Shown here: positions 52,210-60,534 of the stretch, piece by piece | Position numbering within the stretch: position 1 is the first letter of the stretch | How the letters are laid out: each line of letters begins with the position of its first letter | DNA from: Streptomyces sp. NBC_01451 | GTDB taxonomy: Bacteria; Actinomycetota; Actinomycetes; Streptomycetales; Streptomycetaceae | NCBI RefSeq assembly: GCF_036227485.1 | Contig: NZ_CP109479.1 | Span: 4,960,001 to 5,024,000 of the forward strand | DNA length: 64,000 nt | Direction: 5' to 3' | Translations under genes and position numbers: made by a program | The notes under the pieces: generated by a model | The model's database searches: none | Told to the model about the DNA's origin: nothing | Seen by the model: only the letters and a program-made list of their open reading frames with translations

Positions 52210-52483
52210 TCACCGCGGGGTGAAGAAGATCATCGGGTTGTCCCGGCTCTCCCGGGCCGGGTGGCCCGCCGCGAGGCACCGCTCGACGTCCTTCAGCCGG
52301 TCGTGGATCTCGGGAGCGTGGGCCCGGGAGACCGCGAAGCAGGGGTTCTCCCGCCCGGCCGGCCGGCGCGGCACCACCGCCCCCTCGGTGAAACGGCAGC
52401 GCCCCGCGCCCGTGGAAGGCGTCGTGGACGCACACCGGCATGCCCGGCTTTCCTGCTGTCGCGTCTTCCTGAGGCCGTGCCAT
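52210..52483 (-). pseudogene. Frameshifted small gene of unknown family
   Basis: MARPQEDATAGKPGMPVCVHDAFHGRGA reads from the ATG at 52483. The natural continuation RCRFTEGAVVPRRPAG, ENPCFAVSRAHAPEIHDRL and ESRDNPMIFFTPR is in another frame and ends at 52210. The overlap of the two near GRGA/GRCR puts one indel near 52400. Joined, it gives about 90 residues with good codon bias. Either a pseudogene or a base-call error. The function is unknown. Confidence 0.45.
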
Positions 52484-52499
52484 CTTGGGTACGGCCCGG

Positions 52500-52625
52500 T
52501 CAGTGCGCGATGAGACCGGCCGCCGAGGCGAGCCACTGGGTGGTGAGCAGCGCGGCCACCGCCAGTGTCGTGACCCGCGCCAGGTGCCGGTTCGTCCGCG
52601 CCCCGCGCAGTGGTGCCCTGGTCAT
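52500..52625 (-). CDS. 41-residue membrane peptide
   Basis: ATG at 52625 with GGAGAG 7 bases upstream; ends at the TGA 52500-52502, 17 bases before the frameshifted gene, with which it may form a unit. The peptide is MTRAPLRGARTNRHLARV followed by a hydrophobic helix TTLAVAALLTTQWLASAAGL. Basic N-terminus plus one span fits a small inner-membrane peptide. The remaining gap up to 52925 shows no gene. Confidence 0.5.
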   Translation of the reverse strand: MTRAPLRGARTNRHLARVTTLAVAALLTTQWLASAAGLIAH

Positions 52626-52925
52626 GTCCGACTCTCCTGCCGTCCGTGTCGCCCCGCGCACTTCCGCGGGGCCCGGCAGCCCAATCTGCTGCCCCGGAGG
52701 GCACCACCGCCTCGGCCGAACGGCCGGAATCCGCAGACCGGCACCGCCCCTGTACTGGCCGAACGGTGGAGGAGGGAGGCGTGCGGAGGGGCACCCGCCG
52801 ACCTCCCGCCAGAAACCGGCCGGATGTTCTTTCCAACCCGGCGCCGCCCCGCTCCGTCTCTAGGCGCGAGCCGTCGGGAGTACCTGCGACGGCTGCTGTC
52901 CGATGTCGAAGTGTCAGGAGTCCAG

Positions 52926-55900
52926 GTGGAGTTGCGCGCGAGACCAACACGTGCGGTTGTGGCGGCGGGGGTGGCTTCCACGGCCCTTCTGCTGGCCGGT
53001 GTCCCGGGTGCGGAGGCCCAGGACACGAGTGGCGCCAATACGGTCAGGACGGCGGAGACGTCCATGGCGTCCGGTATGCCGGAGGCCGCCGTGGCGTCCG
53101 GTACGGGCAAGGCGTCGAAGACGGTGACCCTGGTGACCGGTGACCAGGTCATGGTGGACGGCGCCGGGAAGGTCACCGGGGTGGTCCGCGCGGAGGGCCG
53201 GGAGAAGGTGCCCATCTCCGTGCGGGTGGCCGACGGTCACACCCGGGTCGTGCCCGGTGACGCGGAACTGCTGCTGGCGCGCGGCAGGCTGGACGCCCGG
53301 CTGTTCGACGTGACCCAGCTGGTCGCGGACGGCTATGACGACGCGGGCCGTGGTGACGTGCCGCTGATCGTGACGTTCCGGGGGAAGAAGGCGCCCTCGA
53401 TGAGCCCGTTCACCGGGGCGGGGGCGAAGGTCGGCCGGGCCCTGCCCGTCGTCAACGGCACAGCGATACGGCCCGCGAAGAAGCGCGGCGCCGACTTCTG
53501 GAACGCCGTCACCGGCAGTGGCCGACAGAGCGACACGGCAACGGAGTTCACCGCCTCCACCGCTGTCGAGAAGCTGTGGCTGGACGGCAGGCGCAAGGCC
53601 GGTCTCGACAGGAGCGTGCCGCAGATCGGCGCACCCACCGCGTGGGCCGCCGGGTACGACGGCACCGGCGTGAAGGTCGCCGTGCTGGACACCGGCATCG
53701 ACACCACGCATCCCGACCTCGCGAGTCAGGTGGTCGCGGAGCAGGACTTCACCGGTTCCGTCTCCGGCACCGGTGACAGGTTCGGCCACGGTACGCACGT
53801 GGCGTCCACGGTGGCCGGTACGGGCGCCGGGGCGGGCGGCAAGTACAAGGGCGTCGCCCCCGGCGCGAAGATCCTCAACGGGAAGGTCCTCGACGACAAC
53901 GGCTCCGGCAGCGACTCCGGGGTCATCGCGGGCATGGCATGGGCGGTCGCCCAGGGCGCCGCGGTCGTCAACCTGAGCCTGGGCGGCGAGGACATGCCGG
54001 GCATCGACCCGCTGGAGGAGACGGTCAACCGCCTCTCCGCGGAGAGCGACACGCTTTTCGTGATCGCGGCCGGCAACGACGGCGAGGCCGGTGAGAGCAC
54101 GGTCGGCTCGCCGGGCAGCGCGGATGCCGCGCTCACCGTCGGCGCCGTCGACAAGGCCGACGTCCTCACCGACTTCTCCAGCCGGGGTCCGCGTGTCGGC
54201 GACAGCGGGGTCAAGCCCGACCTGACCGCCCCCGGTGCCGCCATCACGGCGGCCGAGGCCCCGGGCAGCCTCCTGGCCCAGTGGTATCCCTCCGGGATAC
54301 CCGGCTATCTCACCCTCGACGGCACCTCCATGGCGACCCCGCACGTCGCGGGCGCCGCCGCCCTCCTCGCCCAGCAGCACCCCGACTGGACCGGCGAACG
54401 CCTCAAAGCGGTCCTCACCGGCTCGGCGAAGCCAGGCGCCTACAGCTCCTACCAGCAGGGCACCGGCCGCACCGACCTGACCCGGGCCCTGGACCAGAAC
54501 GTCATCTCCGAACAGCAGTCCCTCGACTTCGGTCTCCAGCAGTGGCCCCACGGCGACGACACCCCGGCCACCAAGCAGGTGACGTACCGCAACCTCGGCA
54601 CCGGGCCGGTCACCCTCGACCTCTCCGTCGACGCACTCTCGGTCGACGGCGAACCCGCCGCTCACGGCATGTTCACCGTGTCCCCCACCCGGATCACCGT
54701 CCCCGCAGGGGACACGGCGAGCGCCTCCGTGACCGTCGACACCCGCGTGGGCGGCGCCGACGGCAGCTTCGGCGGCTCGGTGCGGGCCACCTCCACCGAC
54801 GGCACGGTCCAGGTCCGGTCCACCGTGGGCGTCGAACGCGAGGTCGAGTCGTACAGCCTGACCCTCAAGCACCTCGACGAGAACGGCGAGCCGACCGGCG
54901 ACGCCGCCACCTCCGTCTCCGACCTCGGCAGCGAGTTCTACGCCGACTACGCCGACGAGCAGGACGGCGAGCTCACGGTGCGGCTGCCGAAGGGCGACTA
55001 CTCGCTCAGCGGGATCATCCACCCGTCCTTCGACTCCGCCACCCACGCCGTGCTGGTGCAGCCGAAGCTCACCCTGGACCGGGACACCACCGTCACCGTC
55101 GACGCCCGCCGGACGCGGCCGGTCGACGTCACCGTCCCCGACGCGGCGGCGAAGAACACCGAGGCCACGGCCTTCTTCACCTTCGACCGGGGCGAGGGGG
55201 CGCGCGCGGACACCATGGAGTTCAACCTGCCGACCTTCGAGGGCACGGGCTTCGGACAGCTCGGCCCCGAGCCGTCCGGCGACCAGGCGTCCACCGTGTC
55301 CGCCGTGTTCGCCGGCGACTGGACCCGTAAGGACGCCGAGGGCCGGCCGGTCACCTACCACCTGGGCTGGAACCGCGCCGGCCGCCTGGACGGCTTCGCC
55401 GCCGATGTCCGGCGCAGCCGGCTCGCCAAGATCGACCTGCGGGTGGGCGTGCCCGTCGCGGGCAGGCGCGTCCAGGTCGAGGTGTCTCCCCACACGGCCG
55501 ACGGGGACCTGATCCTCAGCGCGGGCGACCTGCGCGGCGAACTGCCGCTGCGCACCACCGACTACGTCCTCGACAACGACGTCAAGTGGTCCTTCCGTAT
55601 GTGGCAGATGGTCGGCGAGGGCCACGAGACGCGCGCCGAGACCTTCCTGATGCGGATGCCGAGGACCTGGCAGGCCGGTCACAGTTACACCGAGCGGTTC
55701 AACGTCGGCGTCTTCGGCCCGGTCCTGCCCGCCCCGGGTGAACTCGGACCGGCTCAGGGACTCCCGGGGATCGTGCGGTACGGGAACGTCATCAGGGCCT
55801 TTCTGCCGCAGTTCGGCGACGGCTCCGGCCACTGGGGCCTCAGCGACTACACCTCGGTGACGAGCTCGCTCCAGGCGGACGGCAAGGAGATCCCCGACGA

Positions 55901-56381
55901 CTACGGCATCCCGCCGATCGACCTCACCGAGTACACCGTTCCCGCCCAGGACAGCGCGTACAGACTGACGGTGGACGCCTCGCGTGATCCCGCGGTGTAT
56001 CCGGTCAGCACCCGCGTCCGTACGGAGTGGACCTTCCGCTCCGCCACCACCCCCGAGGACGGGAACGTCACCCTCCCGCTGTCGGTGATCCGGTTCTCCC
56101 CCGACCTGAGTCTGTCCAGCACGGCGAAGGCGGGCAAACGGTTCACGGTGCCCTTCAGCATCGAGGGCGCGGCGGCCGGACAGCGGCCCGCCGGGCTCGC
56201 TTTCGAGGTCTCCTACGACGACGGCGCCACCTGGCAGCACACCAGGGCCGTCGGCGGCACCCACCTGGTGCTGACCCACCCGGCCACCGCGGGCTCCGTC
56301 TCCCTGCGGGCGAAACTGACCGACCGGACCGGCAACACCCTGGTCCAGACGATCGAACGCGCCTACCTCACCACCGAGTAG
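52926..56381 (+). CDS. Giant secreted subtilisin-like serine peptidase (S8), paralogue of the one at 20311
   Basis: 1151 aa from a GTG at 52926 with AGGAG 5 bases upstream; longer open sequence upstream has no start signal. The leader TRAVVAAGVASTALLLAGVP is followed by TVTLVTGDQVMVDGAGKVTG, the same propeptide block as at 20.3 kb. Triad: Asp255 in VAVLDTGIDTTHPDL, His288 in GHGTHVASTVAGTG, Ser468 in DGTSMATPHVAGAAALLA. The long beta-rich C-terminal half also aligns with the first paralogue (YTERFNVGVFGP, STAKAGKRFTVPF, GNTLVQTIERAY). An extracellular endopeptidase. Confidence 0.9.
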   Translation: MELRARPTRAVVAAGVASTALLLAGVPGAEAQDTSGANTVRTAETSMASGMPEAAVASGTGKASKTVTLVTGDQVMVDGAGKVTGVVRAEGREKVPISVRVADGHTRVVPGDAELLLARGRLDARLFDVTQLVADGYDDAGRGDVPLIVTFRGKKAPSMSPFTGAGAKVGRALPVVNGTAIRPAKKRGADFWNAVTGSGRQSDTATEFTASTAVEKLWLDGRRKAGLDRSVPQIGAPTAWAAGYDGTGVKVAVLDTGIDTTHPDLASQVVAEQDFTGSVSGTGDRFGHGTHVASTVAGTGAGAGGKYKGVAPGAKILNGKVLDDNGSGSDSGVIAGMAWAVAQGAAVVNLSLGGEDMPGIDPLEETVNRLSAESDTLFVIAAGNDGEAGESTVGSPGSADAALTVGAVDKADVLTDFSSRGPRVGDSGVKPDLTAPGAAITAAEAPGSLLAQWYPSGIPGYLTLDGTSMATPHVAGAAALLAQQHPDWTGERLKAVLTGSAKPGAYSSYQQGTGRTDLTRALDQNVISEQQSLDFGLQQWPHGDDTPATKQVTYRNLGTGPVTLDLSVDALSVDGEPAAHGMFTVSPTRITVPAGDTASASVTVDTRVGGADGSFGGSVRATSTDGTVQVRSTVGVEREVESYSLTLKHLDENGEPTGDAATSVSDLGSEFYADYADEQDGELTVRLPKGDYSLSGIIHPSFDSATHAVLVQPKLTLDRDTTVTVDARRTRPVDVTVPDAAAKNTEATAFFTFDRGEGARADTMEFNLPTFEGTGFGQLGPEPSGDQASTVSAVFAGDWTRKDAEGRPVTYHLGWNRAGRLDGFAADVRRSRLAKIDLRVGVPVAGRRVQVEVSPHTADGDLILSAGDLRGELPLRTTDYVLDNDVKWSFRMWQMVGEGHETRAETFLMRMPRTWQAGHSYTERFNVGVFGPVLPAPGELGPAQGLPGIVRYGNVIRAFLPQFGDGSGHWGLSDYTSVTSSLQADGKEIPDDYGIPPIDLTEYTVPAQDSAYRLTVDASRDPAVYPVSTRVRTEWTFRSATTPEDGNVTLPLSVIRFSPDLSLSSTAKAGKRFTVPFSIEGAAAGQRPAGLAFEVSYDDGATWQHTRAVGGTHLVLTHPATAGSVSLRAKLTDRTGNTLVQTIERAYLTTE

Positions 56382-56403
56382 CCCTTCGGACCATGTGCCC
56401 ATC

Positions 56404-56447
56404 GAGTCCCGTTCGGGGCGGCGTCGCGACCGCCCCGAACGGGACTC
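56404..56447 (+). terminator. Strong hairpin terminator
   Basis: 18-bp perfect arms GAGTCCCGTTCGGGGCGG (56404-56421) and its complement (56430-56447), 8-base loop, 22 bases after the subtilase stop. Confidence 0.85.
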
Positions 56448-56568
56448 TCCGTTGTTCCACAACAACCGCCTGAGTCACGCGGGTTCACGGGTTCCCAGCC
56501 ACCGCGAACGGGGATAGCCATAGGGTGCGGCCACAGCTCGCGGGGACCGGCGACGGGGGGAACGCCAC

Positions 56569-58872
56569 ATGTTCACGTCTCGATGGAGAGCGTCCCGGGC
56601 CGGATCACCCCTGCGCGGCCGGATCACCCTGCTGTGCCTCTTCCTCCTTCTCGTGGGCAGCCCCTGGGGGCAGCGACGCGTCGAGGACTTCTACGTGGAG
56701 TACTACGACGGCGAGGCCGCACGCTGGCTGATCCAGGGAGGGTTCGTCCCGAGGTGGGCCCTCTCCGCCGACCCGCAGATCGACTATCTCGGCTCGTCCA
56801 TGCTGGCCGTGCAGAACCTCAGCGTCGTACTGCTGCTCGTGGCGCTCGCCCGCGTCATGCGCGGGGCGGCCGGCTGGAGCCGCTGCCTCGTCGGGGCCGT
56901 GCTGGCGTCGGAACTCGTGGCCCTGCTGCGCTGGTGGATGCTCGACACCTTCGTCGACGGAGTGGAGCTCTCCTCCGCCGGTCTGCGGGCGGAACTCCTG
57001 CACGCTCCACTCGCGTTCGGCCTGGTGACCGGAGCCCTCATCGGCCTCCTGACCACGGACCGGAAGGGTGCGCGAACCGCCGGTCCCGTCCGCGCGGGCA
57101 AGCCGTCGTTCCTTCAGGGAAAGTTCCTTCAGGGAAAGGGAGATGCCGCCATGACGACCCCGCAGGCGCACATGCCGGTCGGGAGCATGCCGGGTGATGT
57201 CACCCGCTACCTGTGTGCCGCGGCCTACGTCGACGACGGCTTCGCCGACCGGGTGGTGGACGGCGTGCTCGCCGACGAGGCGGGCGCCGTGGCGCCCTCG
57301 CCCGGCGTCGACCTGGTGGCGGTCGCCCGCCACTGCCTGGCGGCACAGGACCTCCGCCGTGACCGCGACCTGCGGCTGACGGGGGCGTTCGCGGTCGTGG
57401 CCCTGTTCGCGCCGCTGTGGCTGGTGTTCCCCGCGGTGTTCCTGTCCGCCGTCACGGCGGTGAGCCGCCCGCGCCCCAGCCTCGCCACCCGCGGCCGACG
57501 CCAGCCCGACAGCAGGGTTCTGCTGGGTACGGGGTTCACGGCTGCGGTGGTGGTGCTCAGCGCCTTCTTCTTCGGCGTCGGCATCGCGGCACTGCCCGTC
57601 TCCGGCTCGGCGAGCTGGCTGCTCGGCGCCTACCTGGCCGGGGTACCGGCCGTGCTCGCGTCCGCCGGCGCGACGGTCTTCGCGTACGCGACGGTCGTGC
57701 GGCACGATCTCGCCGTCGACGAACTGCTGCGCACCACCATGACCCGCGAGACGTTCACCCGGCAGCCCCCGCCGACCGTGCCCCGGCGCGTGTGGATCGC
57801 CAGACGGCTGGCGGTCGTCAAGGAGGCACGCGACGGCAACGTCACCGTGTACAGCGGCTTCTCACCGTTCGTCGGCTACGCCGAGGCCGCCTCCAACTGG
57901 TCGCTCGCCGTACCGCTCCTGCCCGCCGACGACACCCCCGGCAGGACAACGCGCCCCGCCGAGCCGGAGGCGTTCACCGTCGTCGAACTCGTCGACCACG
58001 TACGCGAACAGCTCCGCGCGGTCGCCGCGCGCGGCGGGGCCAACGGGACGGCGGACGCCACCTCGGAGGACCTTCGTTCCCTCACCGTCGAGGACCGGGT
58101 CTTCGTGGACGGCACGACCATCGGCGACGACCCCCGGTTCATGTCGGCCACCGGCCTGACACCGACCACGCGGCTGTCGGCCGAGGCGGTCCAGGAGATC
58201 ATGCTGCATCCGACGGGTACGGTCCGCCACCATCTGGCGGTCCATGTGCCGTTGTGGGGCGGCGACGTGGTGCCGAGCGTGTTCCTGCACTTCTCGACCG
58301 AGGGCAGGACCCTGCACCTGCACTGCGGCAACCATGTGCTCGGTCCGGTGAACGCCGCCTACCACGTGGTGGACCGCCTGCGTGACCCCCTCACCCCCGA
58401 ACGGCAGCGCGGGCTGCTGGCGGAGGCTCTCCCCCGTACCCGCCCGGCGTTCTTCGGCGCGCCCTCCCGCGCGCTGCGCCAGGCCCGTTTCGAGGCCAGA
58501 CGCACCCGGCGGACGGTGGACGAACTGACCGCCCTGGAGCAGGACCCGGTCTTCGACTACGGCGCCCGGCTGAGCGTACGGGAGATGGCGCTGAGCCCCA
58601 CCTACCACAACTACTTCCAGGTGGTGGACGCCGGGCGGATCACGTCGGCGGTGGAACGCCATACCCTCGCCGCGATCCGGGAGTTCCTCGACGCGCGCGG
58701 CTACGACATCACCGACTTCCGCAGCCAGCAGCAGACCATCCTCAACCAGGGCCTCATCCAGCAGGGCGGGACGAGCATCATCGGCAACCAGGCGATCGGT
58801 CCGGGCTCCAGCGCCACCCAGAACGTCACACAGAAGACCGGCCCGGCCGCCACCGCCGGCGCCGAGAAGTAG
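56569..58872 (+). CDS. Multi-span membrane protein with C-terminal NQAIG motif; probable fusion of two proteins
   Basis: 767 aa. Residues 1-165 form a membrane module (ITLLCLFLLLVGSPWG, SVVLLLVALARVM and GLVTGALIGLL). Residues 195-767 begin MTTPQAHMPVGS at an ATG (57151) that has its own GGGAGA site, so a separate 573-residue product is possible. This second part has an N-terminal soluble region, two to four spans (LTGAFAVVALFAPLWLVFPA, LLGTGFTAAVVVLSAFFFG), a large cytoplasmic domain, and ends with LNQGLIQQGGTSIIGNQAIG. That motif recurs in the next gene product. Function unknown. Confidence 0.65.
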   Translation: MFTSRWRASRAGSPLRGRITLLCLFLLLVGSPWGQRRVEDFYVEYYDGEAARWLIQGGFVPRWALSADPQIDYLGSSMLAVQNLSVVLLLVALARVMRGAAGWSRCLVGAVLASELVALLRWWMLDTFVDGVELSSAGLRAELLHAPLAFGLVTGALIGLLTTDRKGARTAGPVRAGKPSFLQGKFLQGKGDAAMTTPQAHMPVGSMPGDVTRYLCAAAYVDDGFADRVVDGVLADEAGAVAPSPGVDLVAVARHCLAAQDLRRDRDLRLTGAFAVVALFAPLWLVFPAVFLSAVTAVSRPRPSLATRGRRQPDSRVLLGTGFTAAVVVLSAFFFGVGIAALPVSGSASWLLGAYLAGVPAVLASAGATVFAYATVVRHDLAVDELLRTTMTRETFTRQPPPTVPRRVWIARRLAVVKEARDGNVTVYSGFSPFVGYAEAASNWSLAVPLLPADDTPGRTTRPAEPEAFTVVELVDHVREQLRAVAARGGANGTADATSEDLRSLTVEDRVFVDGTTIGDDPRFMSATGLTPTTRLSAEAVQEIMLHPTGTVRHHLAVHVPLWGGDVVPSVFLHFSTEGRTLHLHCGNHVLGPVNAAYHVVDRLRDPLTPERQRGLLAEALPRTRPAFFGAPSRALRQARFEARRTRRTVDELTALEQDPVFDYGARLSVREMALSPTYHNYFQVVDAGRITSAVERHTLAAIREFLDARGYDITDFRSQQQTILNQGLIQQGGTSIIGNQAIGPGSSATQNVTQKTGPAATAGAEK
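57108..57137 (+). repeat. 15-bp in-frame tandem duplication at the fusion joint
   Basis: GTTCCTTCAGGGAAA occurs twice head to tail, encoding FLQGKFLQGK, immediately before the internal ATG at 57151. Confidence 0.9.
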
Positions 58873-58895
58873 CCCCGGAAGACAGGGATTTGGCG

Positions 58896-59324
58896 ATGAG
58901 CAGCAACAGTGAGGTCGGCCGTCCGGAACCGCCCGTCCGTCCGGAACCGCCCGTCAACAACGGCCTGGTGATCAACGGCGGCACGCACTACGTGGGCAAC
59001 CAGGCGATCGGACATCGCGCCCAGGCGTTCTCCGGATCGGTCGCCTTCCAGCCGCAGGACGCGGAGCGGGCCGCCGCCCGTATGACCGAACTCCTCGTCC
59101 AGGTCGAGCAGTTGCTCTCCGAGCACCGCGAGTCGCTGGCCGACCCCGAGGCCACCACGCGGGAACTGCGGCGCCTGCGGGAGGAACTCGACGAGGAGGA
59201 ACCGGAGCCGACGGTCCTGCGACGCGCCCTGGACCGCCTGACCGCGTTCGTCCAGCCGGTGACCCCGCTCGTGGTCGCGGTCGGGGAACTCGCACAGACG
59301 GTACGGGGGGCTCTGGGCGCCTGA
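58896..59324 (+). CDS. Small helical protein with N-terminal NQAIG motif
   Basis: 142 aa from the ATG at 58896 with AGGGA 7 bases upstream, 23 bases after the membrane gene. After a PEPPV repeat the stretch VNNGLVINGGTHYVGNQAIG matches the C-terminus of the upstream product (N-G-L-x-x-x-G-G-T-x-x-x-G-N-Q-A-I-G). The rest is charged helix (LLVQVEQLLSEHRESLAD, RELRRLREELDEEEPEP) followed by a hydrophobic helix, like DUF5955-type Streptomyces proteins. The shared motif in adjacent genes suggests that the two proteins interact through it. Confidence 0.65.
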   Translation: MSSNSEVGRPEPPVRPEPPVNNGLVINGGTHYVGNQAIGHRAQAFSGSVAFQPQDAERAAARMTELLVQVEQLLSEHRESLADPEATTRELRRLREELDEEEPEPTVLRRALDRLTAFVQPVTPLVVAVGELAQTVRGALGA

Positions 59325-59376
59325 CGGCCCGGTGAGCAGCGGCGGGGGCCGTCGGCTGGAACAAGGTCCGGGCTGT

Positions 59377-60168
59377 TCAGAGGGAACCGGCCGATGGCCG
59401 TCGGCCCGCCGGTGAGGTCCGCACAGTACGTCCGGGTACTGCCCGACGGCCTGCCGCCCCGACGCTGCGGGCAGGTCCCCGCCGGACAGGTCGGACCGGT
59501 CCTACCTGTCGGACTCGGCGGACCCGCCGGACGCCGGAGGCGTTTCGGCAGCGGGGGAGATGCGCCGTCCGGAGCCCATGCCCGTGCCCGTGTGCGTACC
59601 CGTGCCCGTGCCTGATGGGGCTGCCGACCGCCGGTCGTGCCGTCACCGTCGTCGCTTCGCCGTCGGTGCGGGCGGCCGGGACGGACTCCCGAACCGGCTC
59701 CGTGGCCCGACCGGTGCCGGCGGCAGTACCGCGACCCGTGGCGAAGACGAACAGCCGCAGGACCAGGAAGCGGCCGAGACCGGCGAGGCCGGAGGCGCTG
59801 AGGTAGACGATCTGCTCGGTCAGCGCCGAGGGCGACGCCTGGACCAGGTGCAGCAGGAACATCGCCGCGCAGGTCACCACGTACGCCACCGCCGCCGAGC
59901 CCGCCGACTGCCAGTGTTCGCGCCGGCCGGCGCGGCGTCCGGCGCCGAAGGTGAAGCGGGCGTGCAGCTCGGTGCAGAGGAGGGTGGAGGCGACGGTGAT
60001 CACCGCGTTCGCCAGTCCCCAGGGCATCGAGAGGGCCAGCAGCGTCACGGCGAAGCTGGAGAGGACACCGACACCGCCGCCGCACACCACGAACCGGGCG
60101 AAGGAGGCGAGCGGACCGGGAGCGGTCGGGGCCGCCAGGGCCGCCGGGGTCCGGGACGCTTCGTCCAT
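59377..60168 (-). CDS. GtrA-like membrane protein with His/Gly/Arg-rich tail
   Basis: 263 aa from the ATG at 60168, GGAGAC upstream. Residues about 20-145 have four spans typical of GtrA/PST proteins (FARFVVCGGGVGVLSSFAVT, ANAVITVASTLLCTELHARF, VVTCAAMFLLHLV and a last span). Family members flip polyprenol-linked sugars. The C-terminal 110 residues are low-complexity, with GHGYAHGHGHG and many VRRVR units. Its upstream region carries two copies of the operator also found before the efflux pump at 62058. Confidence 0.75.
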   Translation of the reverse strand: MDEASRTPAALAAPTAPGPLASFARFVVCGGGVGVLSSFAVTLLALSMPWGLANAVITVASTLLCTELHARFTFGAGRRAGRREHWQSAGSAAVAYVVTCAAMFLLHLVQASPSALTEQIVYLSASGLAGLGRFLVLRLFVFATGRGTAAGTGRATEPVRESVPAARTDGEATTVTARPAVGSPIRHGHGYAHGHGHGLRTAHLPRCRNASGVRRVRRVRQVGPVRPVRRGPARSVGAAGRRAVPGRTVRTSPAGRRPSAGSL

Positions 60169-60220
60169 GGCGGGTCTCCATCCGCTCCGTACGTGCGGTC
60201 TCGATGCCCGCGACGTGAAC

Positions 60221-60267
60221 TTGCTTGACTTACTCAAGCATATCGAATTGCTTGAGTTACGCAAGCA
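60221..60267. promoter_or_regulatory. Paired 20-bp operator, copies 1 and 2
   Basis: TTGCTTGACTTACTCAAGCA (60221-60240) and TTGCTTGAGTTACGCAAGCA (60248-60267), 27 bases apart, upstream of the GtrA-like gene. Each is a partial palindrome (TGCTTG/CAAGCA). On the minus strand TTGCGT-16-TATGCT, a promoter-like pair, is built from the two copies, so a bound regulator would cover it. Confidence 0.7.
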
Positions 60268-60404
60268 TTCTCGGTCCGGTCGGGTGTTGCGTGGATCACG
60301 GCCCGCTGCGGCTCACGCCGAAGGGTGGAGGGTGGAAGCGGAGCCCGCAAGGCGCAGGCGCAAGGCGCAAGACGGGGACGGAGACGGAGACGGAGAGAGA
60401 TGGC

Positions 60405-60452
60405 GGCGCAGATGGGTAGAGGCGCAGATTGGTAGAGGCGCAGATTGGTAGA
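60405..60452. repeat. 16-bp tandem repeat x3
   Basis: ggcgcagattggtaga occurs at 60421-60436 and 60437-60452, with a one-base variant at 60405-60420. It lies in the gap 60269-60534, just before the efflux pump's terminator. Confidence 0.9.
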
Positions 60453-60467
60453 GGCGGACGCGAAGAA

Positions 60468-60496
60468 GCCGCCGCCCGCGGGTGCGGGGCGGCGGC
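60468..60496 (-). terminator. Hairpin terminator of the efflux pump gene
   Basis: 10-bp perfect arms GCCGCCGCCC (60468-60477) and GGGCGGCGGC (60487-60496), 9-base loop, about 39 bases past the stop. Confidence 0.7.
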
Positions 60497-60534
60497 CTCT
60501 CGTGTGTTCGGGGGCTGACCGGGGGGGCGTATGC

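Noticed and set aside
52914..56465. Very long open frame on the minus strand opposite the subtilase
   Set aside because: It mirrors the codon structure of the real gene; the product is Gly/Arg/Val-rich without motifs, whereas the plus strand has the full S8 triad.
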